Positions 1 to 7,260 of a stretch of DNA of 64,000 nucleotides are shown here, one piece after another. Position numbers and translations under genes: made by a program. The stretch comes from Kroppenstedtia sanguinis (GTDB taxonomy: Bacteria > Bacillota > Bacilli > Thermoactinomycetales > DSM-45169): the NCBI RefSeq assembly GCF_050433445.1, contig NZ_JBNPXF010000012.1, positions 1-64,000 of the forward strand. The letters run 5' to 3'. Each line of letters starts with the position of its first letter. The stretch's first letter is position 1. The notes under the pieces are model-generated. The model saw nothing but the letters and a program-made list of their open reading frames with translations. It ran no database searches and had not been told where the DNA came from.

Positions 1-94
1 GCCCATCGAGATTGTAGTGCCTGTGGCGCAAAGGTCGCTTTGGCAGCACACGACTCCCTTCCGCTGCCCATTTTCTGGTTAATCAACAGCCCTG
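1..94. repeat. Family A MITE, end fragment (copy A1)
   Basis: The window opens inside a repeat. It holds one copy of the TTGTAGTGCCTGTGG array unit and ends at 75-94 with the family A terminal repeat (reverse complement CAGGGCTGTTGATTAACCAG). The same unit and end occur in the copies at 29049-29569 and 39030-39728. The other end lies outside the window. Confidence 0.7.
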
Positions 95-125
95 ATATTT
101 TATATATTTCATAATAATTATAGGT

Positions 126-1312
126 TTATTCGTTCTTTTCCGACATATAACTTCGCTTATCGCTCCAAAGCCAGATGCCGCTTATAGATAAAAGCATGAC
201 TAAAATTATCCATGACCAAAAGTAAGAGCTTTGCAAATCAACAAGCAACCCAAATAGAAAGGGAGCGGAAATGATTGCTGACTGATTTAATGTTAATGCA
301 TAGCTTACTGTTAAACCGATTGAGTCAGGCCGGGATTTTTCTGCAACCTGTACAATAAATAAACTGTACCAACCAATCCCAAAAAAACCTAGCCAAGCAC
401 AAAGAATGAATATTATAAAGATCGGCGTTTTTTGGGGTAGGAATACTAAAGCTAATAATCCCAATACTACAGACCAAATAGTTAATATAAGCGGTTGTAC
501 TCTATCGCCCTTCCAAACTTTGTCACTCAACCATGCTAATGTTATTCGTCCTATCATTCCAAACAATAAACAAATAGATAGCATTTGTCCTGCTGTGACT
601 AAAGTTACATGCACCATTATGTTTTGCAAAAATGTCATCAAATGAGCAACCAATATCATTTGTAGAGAGACAAGGACAAATCCTGTGAAAAGGAGAGGGT
701 ACAATTGCTTTTGCTTAAGTAGGTTTTTTAACTCGACCATAAAATTGTAGTCATTAGTTGATTTATTATTTTCAGTAACGGGATCTTTGTAGATAAAAAG
801 AAACATCAGACCTCCAACAATGGCTAAGACGGCTTGACATACTACTGCAATTGACCAATCATATCGAGTACTGAGCAATGGAATGAGCCATCCGGCCATA
901 GCACCCCCAATGGGTATTCCTGCTTGGCGAATGCCCATAGCGAGACCTCTTTGTGTTGAATCAAACCATTTAACTACAACTTTGCTACCTCCAGGTTGTG
1001 CTGTTCATAATGAATTCCGACTAAAAACAAAACGAAAAGAAAAGTTCCATAACTACTTGTAAGAGAAACTAATCCCATGGTAAGCCCAAGTAAAACAGAA
1101 CCGACACCAATAATCCAGCGTTCACCATACCGATCCAATGCATGGCCTATAAACAGCATGGATAAAAGAGGTCCAATATTTACTACGGAAATAAGTAATC
1201 CTACTTGTGTCTGGGACAAAGAAAAGATTTGTTGCCAAATAGCTGCTAAAGGCCCCACACCATATGTTACAAATGTTGCAGATGCCTGAGCCCAAGTAGC
1301 CAATCCTAACAT
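126..1312 (-). pseudogene. MFS transporter, frameshifted
   Basis: Two reading pieces (1312-974 and 938-126) together make one major facilitator superfamily permease of about 12 membrane segments, similar to oxalate/formate-type or monocarboxylate porters. The first piece has the loop GHALDRYGER typical of MFS loop 2-3. The frame is lost near 990-1010: deletion of one base in a stretch reading TATGAACAGC changes the continuation GGSKVVVKWFDSTQRGLAMG to a different frame that stops at 974. No ATG, GTG or TTG follows the GAGGAGGG ribosome site at about 1366, so the true start is unclear. It is divergent from a LysR gene that is also frameshifted. The DNA is more AT-rich than the rest of the window, suggesting transfer. 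A sequencing or assembly error cannot be excluded. Confidence 0.75.
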
Positions 1313-1393
1313 AACCCATCGAAATTTTTTTTCAAACGGGGATGTTATTGACTTGATAATAATCCCTCCTCACTTAAATAATAGTGTAAAAGC

Positions 1394-1409
1394 TACATGT
1401 CATCATGTA
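1394..1409. promoter_or_regulatory. Probable LysR operator between the divergent pair
   Basis: TACATG-TCAT-CATGTA is a perfect 6-bp dyad with a 4-base spacer, starting with T and ending with A in the T-N11-A pattern known for LysR-type operators. It lies between the divergent transporter and regulator, where LysR proteins usually bind. The assignment is inference from position and pattern. Confidence 0.5.
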
Positions 1410-1463
1410 AAATGAATAATAAAGATATACTTAATCATTTTTATTGATTCAGAGGTGTGATAA

Positions 1464-2334
1464 ATGGATGTTCGTGACCTTCAATTTTTTCGATCAGTTG
1501 CCCGCCATGAAAGTGTCTCCAAAGCAGCAGAAGAACTAAACTATGTGCAGTCTAATGTTACAACTCGGATTGGACGTCTAGAAAAAGAGTTGAAAACTAA
1601 GTTATTTTACCGCAACGGGGGCAAAGGTATGATATTAACTCCTGCTGGGAGAATACTCGTTCAGTACGCGGATAGAATTTTGCAATTAATAACCGAGGCT
1701 AAAAGTGCATTTCTTGATCCTCAAGGACCATTAAAAATAGGTTCTACAGAATCTATAGCTGCGGTTCATCTCCCCCCTTTGTTAAAGGATTACCATCTGA
1801 GTTATCCCGATGTATATATATCATTGGTAACGTCCTCATCTGAAGAGTTAATTGACAAGGTAATTAATTATGAATTAGATGGTGCTTTTGTTGTGGGTCC
1901 TGTAAATCGTTCGGATTTAAAGTCATCTGTTTTTTTTGGAGGAGGAATTGGTATTAATTTCAGCTGCGCGATATAAACCCATTCGGTCTGCAAGTGATCT
2001 CGAGGATCAGACTATACTTGTTTTTAACTCTGGCTGCTGTTACCGGGAAAAGCTGGAGAATTGGCTAAATTCTGAAGGGATTCGTCCAATTAAACGAATG
2101 GAGTTTAATACTTTAGATGGTATTTTTGGTTGTGTAAAAGCAGGTTTAGGTGTTGCTTTAGTATCTCGTTCAGTAGCTCAGGAATATAGTTACGAAGAGA
2201 TTAGATTTCATTCTGTACCTGTTGATTATAGTCGCGCAACAACTGTTTTTATACAGCGAAATAATACTCAGCAAACTCCGGCTTTGACAAGCTTTAGTGA
2301 ACTTGCGAAAAATAAATATAAAAACTTACTTTGA
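1464..2334 (+). pseudogene. LysR-family transcriptional regulator, frameshifted
   Basis: The N-terminal piece (1464-1976) begins MDVRDLQFFRSVARHESVSK, a typical LysR winged helix-turn-helix, preceded by AGAGGTGTG. The C-terminal piece (to 2334) is the LysR effector domain, including FGCVKAGLGVALVSRSVAQE. The two are joined in sense only if one T is removed from the T8 run at about 1929-1936: GTTTTTTTTGGAGG would then read VFLEEELVLISA. Summed length is near the usual 290-300 residues. It probably controlled the divergent MFS transporter. Both genes of the pair carry one-base indels, so either the locus is decaying or the sequence has homopolymer errors. Confidence 0.75.
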
Positions 2335-2352
2335 TTTGGCACCCAAAGAAAT

Positions 2353-2458
2353 GGGTTTCACATCTCGTTCCGTTGTTCTTGCGAGCCTAAGTCACTCCAT
2401 GTGAAACCCAACCCTCCCTCCGATGTTTTCACCACGCTTCCAGGGTGTGGCGTACTTT
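2353..2458. repeat. Family C inverted repeat, partial copy
   Basis: GGGTTTCACAT (2353-2363) pairs with ATGTGAAACCC (2399-2409), followed by CACCACGCTTCCAGGGTG. The middle, with CCGTTGTTCTTGCGAGCC, matches the copy at 17651-17785. The left end is missing. The rest of the gap to 2822 holds a degenerate, reversed copy of the MITE core module (about 2560-2620, TTGTACCCATAAGGCACAAG) and no gene I can support. Confidence 0.5.
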
Positions 2459-2822
2459 GAGGCACCGGGTGGTACCATCTTTCCTTCAGCACTTGAATGG
2501 CCAGACACACCCTATCCATATTTTAGTGGGGGGGGATTTTGTATTACCACGCGACCGTTGTACCCATAAGGCACAAGTCGTACCAAGGTCGCTTCTCTCC
2601 CTAGTCACACTATGCAGGGTGGGCTGGGTTTTGCTCTGTCGAGACACTCCGTCGCTGTACAATCTCTTGCATCCTTTCAGAACAAAAGAATCCGTCCCTC
2701 GACATCACCCTTTTGTTCCAGAGCGACTCATCTTACTCATCTTGGGAGACGTAGAAATCCCATACTTCTCGGATATCCTCCTGGGCTCAAATGTAAATTC
2801 TGATCCCGACAACTCTCTCCTC

Positions 2823-3080
2823 TCAATCAGGGTTGGGATCGGGAGGAAAAGGTGTAACCGGTCGGTGTAAACAAATGGCACAATCCGGATTGCCACAATC
2901 TCCTTCCAACCACTCATTGCAAACCAAACAACAATAAGCCACATACTCTTCTGAAAAAACAGCAGGTGCCCCACAACGGGAACAGTGATCCTCAGTGATC
3001 ACCCCGCGGATGGAACGATCTGCATACAGGACCCACTCCCCTTCCTCACGAAGCAGACCGCGCTTACGATCCCACACCAT
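2823..3080 (-). CDS. Small zinc-ribbon protein, function unknown
   Basis: An 85-residue protein with a strong ribosome site (AAGGAGGG) 3 bases before its ATG region. Residues 33-36 read CSRC, and 50-71 carry CCLVC and CGNPDCAIC, giving at least three CxxC-type pairs that should bind one or two zinc ions. The N-terminus is basic (DRKRGLL) and the C-terminus is rich in proline. No membrane segment is seen. I do not recognise the family. It stands alone upstream of the ParM/ParR-like cassette. The good start signal and the ordered cysteine pairs make a real gene likely; the function is not known. Confidence 0.65.
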   Translation of the reverse strand: MVWDRKRGLLREEGEWVLYADRSIRGVITEDHCSRCGAPAVFSEEYVAYCCLVCNEWLEGDCGNPDCAICLHRPVTPFPPDPNPD

Positions 3081-3400
3081 ACTCCCTCCTTTTCACCTCC
3101 GATTTCTCTGGGAAAACTCTTCGATACAAACAGATCCGCGCTCCACTGTTGGTCTTTCCTCTATTATACAGAATTTTCGTCTGGTTCAGAAATCCCCTCT
3201 TCAACGGACCTCCCCCACCCAGACTGATCCGAAAATCCTGACCGTTACTCAACCCAGTCGATCACCTTTATTTTCAATCTATATTTTGGACAGAAAAGAT
3301 CGGTTTTTTCCACGCACTGGCCACAGAGCAAAAGATTTCGTCACTTCCGCGCCTATTTCAAAGGGGGTGGAAGCCGGTCGCACCAAGCTTATTTGCCGAT

Positions 3401-3425
3401 AAAAAAGACCGCTCCTTGTGCGGTC
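3401..3425 (-). terminator. Intrinsic terminator of the ParM/ParR-like cassette
   Basis: On the minus strand GACCGCACAAGGAGCGGTC folds into a hairpin followed directly by TTTTTT. It starts at the stop codon of the ParR-like gene. The stretch 3081-3400 upstream of the zinc-ribbon gene holds nothing else that I can name. Confidence 0.8.
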
Positions 3426-3747
3426 AAAAGTCCACGGGCATTCCACCGAAGAGGGGTTTATTGGAGGTGGATGCGACCGAAGAGGAAGAGTGGGTGGATT
3501 CCAGCGGGGACGGAGTCCCCCTTTGCCCCTTCCCCCTCAAATCAGTGCCGGAGGAAGTGGCAAAGGGCCCTGCCGGATGTCCACTCCCCGTCAGATGGGC
3601 AAACAATAGATGTTTGACCAACCCGCTGAAATTCACATCCCGCTGATCGATATACTCCAACAACATCCGTTGCGTACGATCCCGGGGATTGAAGCTGACC
3701 AAACGATGAACTCGATTTTTCCCTTCATACGGATCCGGATCAGGCAT
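3424..3747 (-). CDS. ParR-like ribbon-helix-helix adaptor (putative)
   Basis: A 107-residue protein whose start overlaps the end of the actin-like gene by 8 bases (ATGCCTGA), implying translational coupling. Residues 13-50 (HRLVSFN, then RTQRMLLEYID, then FSGLVKHLLFAHL) fit a beta strand followed by two helices, the ribbon-helix-helix pattern of ParR proteins. In known type II partition systems ParR binds centromere repeats and caps ParM filaments. The C-terminal half is rich in serine, glycine and proline and looks disordered; in ParR the C-terminal tail contacts ParM. The family call rests on context and fold pattern, not on clear sequence identity. Transcription probably ends at the hairpin at its stop codon. 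Confidence 0.55.
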   Translation of the reverse strand: MPDPDPYEGKNRVHRLVSFNPRDRTQRMLLEYIDQRDVNFSGLVKHLLFAHLTGSGHPAGPFATSSGTDLRGKGQRGTPSPLESTHSSSSVASTSNKPLFGGMPVDF

Positions 3748-4546
3748 GGATGAGGCTCCTTCCTATAGCATAAAATCCATCTACATTGGCAAACATGGGA
3801 TCTTCCGCAGCATAGGCGAATCCAAATCCGATTCTTTTCAAGGGTTCCTCCAAAGGTGCCGCATTTCCCCCGATAATCTTCACCCGGTCCGAAGGATTCC
3901 ATGACTTCCCGATCTCAGAGACGATCTGGCCCGCCATCACTTCCGCATCGGCTCCACGCACACTATCCCACCCCAAGGGAATCGTGCCAGACTCTCTCCC
4001 GATATACGTACCATCCTGGAAAGTAGCGTAGTTGGTGGTGCGGGCTCCCGGATCGAGAATTCGGATCGTGCCTGGTTCCGGTTTGGCAAAAAAACTGGAG
4101 GCACATTCCAGGGCGAGGCCCACTTTTTCAATGGTAATTTCCCGGTAGACGCCGTTCACTGTGAGATCGTGTTTCCCCTCTAGCAAACGCTTCACTCCCG
4201 CCCGCTCCCGCTCATCGGTATAAAGGTTGATCGGGAGGCCGGTCATCACTTGGCAGCTGCCCGCTATTTCCGATTTAAACACAGAGACGAGAACTTCCAA
4301 TAACGTCTGCTCGTGAACCTTCGATTCAGTCATCAGACGTTGAGGATACCCTTCCCGCTGTGCCAGTTCTCCGATGAAATAAGCTTTGCCCTTGTAACGG
4401 ACTTCCAAATCCTCCTCCAGAGACTCGCGATGACCTTCAATCGCCTTACTGACGGCACTGGGAAACCAAAAGGTTCCACCTTCTTCCTTGCATTTTACTT
4501 TTGTGCCATGACGACCTGCATCCACTGCCACTAATTGGGATGACAT
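3740..4546 (-). CDS. Actin-like segregation ATPase, ParM/StbA family
   Basis: A 268-residue actin-fold ATPase. Phosphate-1 loop: VAVDAGRHGTKVK (residues 6-18). Phosphate-2 loop: ILDPGARTTNYATF (about 163-176). Adenosine motif: VKIIGGNAAPL (about 221-231). These are the three nucleotide-binding signatures of ParM-type proteins, which form filaments that push plasmids apart. At 268 residues it is shorter than R1 ParM (320) but within the StbA/AlfA range. It is the first gene of a two-gene cassette with a ParR-like partner and has repeated sites upstream at 4591-4642, the expected place for a centromere and operator. It may be a captured plasmid system or serve a chromosomal role in a filamentous cell. 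A ribosome site AAGGAG precedes the ATG. Confidence 0.8.
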   Translation of the reverse strand: MSSQLVAVDAGRHGTKVKCKEEGGTFWFPSAVSKAIEGHRESLEEDLEVRYKGKAYFIGELAQREGYPQRLMTESKVHEQTLLEVLVSVFKSEIAGSCQVMTGLPINLYTDERERAGVKRLLEGKHDLTVNGVYREITIEKVGLALECASSFFAKPEPGTIRILDPGARTTNYATFQDGTYIGRESGTIPLGWDSVRGADAEVMAGQIVSEIGKSWNPSDRVKIIGGNAAPLEEPLKRIGFGFAYAAEDPMFANVDGFYAIGRSLIHA

Positions 4547-4590
4547 GATTCAACCACTCCTTGAGATATGATCACAGGAAACTATACATA

Positions 4591-4665
4591 TGTATATACA
4601 ATTGCAAACTCACAAAGAAGATTGTATATACAATTGATTATACAATAACCGGTGGACAGAGTCGA
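4591..4665 (-). promoter_or_regulatory. Promoter and parC-like repeats of the partition cassette
   Basis: TGTATATACAATTG occurs exactly twice, at 4591-4604 and 4623-4636, 32 bp apart (about three helix turns), with a third weaker half (GATTATACAATA) after it. On the minus strand a TATAAT -10 box lies at 4642-4637 and TCGACT (a weak -35) at 4665-4660, spaced 17 bp. The repeats therefore sit at and just downstream of the start of transcription, as in parC regions where ParR both represses and segregates. Confidence 0.55.
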
Positions 4666-4780
4666 CTGATTTTTTTAACATGATTTCACTATAATAATTT
4701 TGAAAAGTACCTATTAAAAAACAGTTTCCCTATTGAAAGGGAGATCCTAAGTATGGTCACAGAAGAAGACCCTTTTTGAA

Positions 4781-4810
4781 AAGAAAACCGGCTCCCTTGA
4801 CAGGAGCCGG
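4781..4810 (-). terminator. Intrinsic terminator, minus strand
   Basis: CCGGCTCC-TGTCAAG-GGAGCCGG followed by TTTTCTTTT on the minus strand. It could end transcription of the small membrane genes at 5354-5883 or protect the partition promoter. Confidence 0.6.
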
Positions 4811-4847
4811 ATCAGAATCACCGGGGAAAACAGGAGATTGATTCAAA

Positions 4848-5313
4848 CAGGGCTGTTAACTAACTAGAAAACAGTCGGAGGAAGGGAGTCCTGTGCTACC
4901 AAACCGTCCATCCTCACCGTTACCAGGGGCAAGGGCGGATCTGGGAAATCCAGGGCCGGTCCGGGCCCTCTTTCCTTAAACACTTGAATGGACTTGCCAC
5001 GCTCCCATCCTATGCAAGAATCACTTTACAGAATCACCTCCTAAAGCAATGTGCCACCATTCATCCGAGGAGAGTTGGCAAGATTGCAAGTGAAAACATG
5101 CTATGGGTCAGGAAATCGTGTCTGTCCTAGCGAGGCCGGGGGGAGCGGCTGGAGCCGAACTTGTGCTCTGGAAAGAGCGAGTCACCTGACAGAAGATGAT
5201 CCCCTCATCTAAAATCCCCTGTTGATTAACCACAAAATGGATGTTAGGAAGGAAACGATCCTTTCGCTCTTCCCATTGCCCCCATCGTAAAATATCGCTT
5301 GAGGGGACGGGGA
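4848..5313. repeat. Degenerate family A MITE pieces (A2, A3)
   Basis: A decayed left end, CAGGGCTGTTAACTAACTAG, begins at 4848. A second left end, CTGTTGATTAACCACAAAATGG, begins near 5218 and runs through CTCTTCCCATTGCCCCCATCGTAAAATA to GGGGACGGGGAT near 5313, where similarity stops. The stretch between them (about 4900-5210) shows no gene and only faint repeat similarity. Confidence 0.55.
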
Positions 5314-5353
5314 TCCAGCCACCTATCGGATCGGGAAGAAGGGCCAGCGATCC

Positions 5354-5704
5354 TCAGCCCAGCGGCTCACGGGTTGCAAAGAGAGAAGTGGGACCTCCCT
5401 TGAGTGACTGCCTAGATTTCAGCGGAAGTTCTGATGGACCGGCCCGACATCGAACATCCACTTTTTCAACTTCTTTGCTCCTTTGCTTCACCCGAGTCGC
5501 CTCGATCCCCTTCTCTTGTATGTTCAGTCGCTCCACCGAAAATCGAGTCTCCCTCTGTTCTCCACTTTCCACCTCAGAGGTCTTGGATTGAGCATACAGG
5601 TTGTAGGGCCAGAGAGTGGACACCATCAGAAAAAACATAGCCACCGCTACCCATCGCAACAGTTTCACGATCTGAACCCTCCTCCATCTGATCAACTTTT
5701 CCAT
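5354..5704 (-). CDS. Small single-pass membrane protein, unknown
   Basis: A 116-residue protein with a basic N-terminus (RWRRVQIVK), one hydrophobic segment (LLRWVAVAMFFLMVSTLW, residues 15-32) and a charged outside or cytoplasmic tail rich in E, K and R. A ribosome site AAGGGAT lies 6-8 bases before the ATG. It follows a 50-residue membrane protein (5883-5731) on the same strand after 26 bases, so the two are probably cotranscribed. The last third runs up to a broken MITE end, so the C-terminus may not be original. I do not recognise the family. Confidence 0.4.
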   Translation of the reverse strand: MEKLIRWRRVQIVKLLRWVAVAMFFLMVSTLWPYNLYAQSKTSEVESGEQRETRFSVERLNIQEKGIEATRVKQRSKEVEKVDVRCRAGPSELPLKSRQSLKGGPTSLFATREPLG

Positions 5705-5730
5705 ATCATATCCCTTGTTGTTTCAATCTT

Positions 5731-5883
5731 TCAACAGATCGGAGAGAAGGAATCCCCCTCAACGGCGGAATTCCGGAGGCCCGCACCGAGAGGGGGGCAG
5801 ATCGTCCCTAAAGACAGGAAGATAAAAAACAGCAACCACAGCGCCAGGGGCAAAGCGATGGCCGTTTCAAGCCAAAAGCTCAT
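5731..5883 (-). CDS. 50-residue hydrophobic membrane peptide, unknown
   Basis: Starts MSFWLETAIALPLALWLLFF and continues with a second hydrophobic stretch to about residue 29, then a polar tail ending SPIC. A ribosome site GAGGTGAG lies just upstream of the ATG. It is followed by the single-pass protein at 5704-5354. Too short for most gene finders. Product unknown; a small membrane-anchored partner of the next gene is the simplest guess. Confidence 0.4.
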   Translation of the reverse strand: MSFWLETAIALPLALWLLFFIFLSLGTICPPLGAGLRNSAVEGDSFSPIC

Positions 5884-6063
5884 GAGCTCACCTCACAACC
5901 TGGGTTCCCAGAGTGACTCATCCGGCCCGACCGGATATTCCTCGAATCTGTCCTCATCTTAGAATATGCCGGTTCGCTCAGGAAAGGAAAGGGCGGAAAC
6001 AACAACAAACGGAGGAGGAGCACACCTGATGAAACCATCATCACAAACCAAGTATCGACTGGG

Positions 6064-6642
6064 TTGGGCACCGCGCAAAATCATCATTCCAAGGTCTGGT
6101 TCACGTTGAGTGAGGGAGCTTTGGAGGAAATCTGCTATCCGAACCCCTCCTCTCCCCGATTTCTCCAATGGCAGTGGAGGGGCGCCGATGAGGCGATTCC
6201 TCTACAGAATGCCTCACAGGTGGAACCAGCGGAAGAAGACTCGCTCGCTTTTCGACAACTCCTCAAGGACAGCGAGGGGCGCTTCGGGTTAAACCAGACC
6301 GTCATCACGGATCCCCTTCGCCAATCTTTGGTTCTCCAAGTTCAACGGGAGGCCCTCTCCGGAGATCTTTGTCTCTCCGTGCAATCGATAGAGGGTAGCC
6401 TCCACTTCCGCACCAGACCTGTCAGAGAGCGGCAGGCCCTCCTGTTGCCCCAAGCTGAGGGATCTATAGCCGTACTCGCCTCCACAGTGCCTTTGGGAGA
6501 CCCGCTCCAGATGACAGCAGACGGGAGCTGGTCCATTCTCTCTGCCCTGGAACAACTGGCGAAACCATGGGGGCTACTCCCGGAAAAGGACCGTGGGAGC
6601 GGCCTTCCTCACCTGGGCGCCCATGGGGGGCAGGGCTGTTGA
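6064..6642 (+). pseudogene. Glucoamylase-like N-terminal domain remnant
   Basis: The frame carries GTAQNHHSKVWFTLSEGALE and then EEICYPNPSSPRFLQW, which resembles the start of the bacterial glucoamylase N-domain (GTA-x-x-x-SRVWFTLS-x-G-x-L-x-EVYYP) found in front of GH15 catalytic domains. Further on TDPLRQSLVLQV also fits. Only about 190 residues remain: the reading frame runs into a family A MITE at 6631 and stops 12 bases later, and no catalytic domain follows. The start is uncertain because the frame is open further upstream to about 6013. I read it as a decayed glycogen- or starch-degrading enzyme; the match is from memory of the family. Confidence 0.5.
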
Positions 6643-6894
6643 TTAACCAGGAAATGGGTGGTGGAATGGAAACAAAACTGACCTTTCGCTCTTCCCCTTG
6701 CCTCCATCGTAAAATATTGCTTGAGGGGACGGAGATGGTGGGACGGCTACGATCTCTTGCAAAGAACGCATAGCGAGACCCGGGAGCGGAAAGCAACCCT
6801 GGCGAGACTTGTGCCCTATGGGTGCAAAGGCTCTTCACCGTCCCACCATCCCGACCCAATTTCTTGCCTAAAATATGGCTAATCAACACGCCTG
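6631..6894. mobile_element. Family A MITE, full copy A4 (264 bp)
   Basis: Ends are CAGGGCTGTTGATTAACCA (left) and TGGCTAATCAACACGCCTG (right), a 19-bp imperfect inverted repeat. The inside has a hairpin with perfect 13-bp arms, GATGGTGGGACGG (6734-6746) and CCGTCCCACCATC (6838-6850), and within its loop the 56-bp module ATAGCGAGACCC...CTATGGGTGC (6770-6825). No transposase. No clear target duplication in this copy. The following stretch 6895-7206 holds no gene that I can support. Confidence 0.8.
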
Positions 6895-7206
6895 ATTTTT
6901 TATAAAAGCCAACCCTGAATAACCCCCTTTGTCAACCATCGGACATAAACACGATTGCGACCTGGGAGAAGGGTGGTGCTATCCTCTGTATTTGTGAGCT
7001 TCGCAAAAACTTTTCAACCAACAGATTCCGTCTTCGATCCCACAATTGTGACTGTAGAGATGATAATGACTTGGAAAAGGTGGGTATCGGGATGTCGAGG
7101 GATAACCAGGTGATCGCATTGATCTACTCTTTTGCGGTCGCCGGTGCATGCATGGGTGCCGAACTGCTGTTCGTGGGGCCGTTGGAGCCACCGGCAGTCG
7201 CGCAAG

Positions 7207-7249
7207 TAAAAGACCGGACCCGCGGGGAAACCCTCGGGTCCGGTCTTTT
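7207..7249 (-). terminator. Intrinsic terminator of argS
   Basis: GACCGGACCCG and CGGGTCCGGTC form an 11-bp GC-rich stem, with T runs on both sides, so it can stop transcription from either direction. It lies 12 bases after the argS stop. Confidence 0.85.
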
Positions 7250-7260
7250 CATCAGTTCCA

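Noticed and set aside
2390..2410. parS-like sequence CTCCATGTGAAACC
   Set aside because: About five mismatches to parS; it is explained as one arm of the family C inverted repeat.
7071..7200. Small plus-strand ORF before the argS terminator
   Set aside because: No ribosome site, and the frame reads through a strong terminator; no family character.
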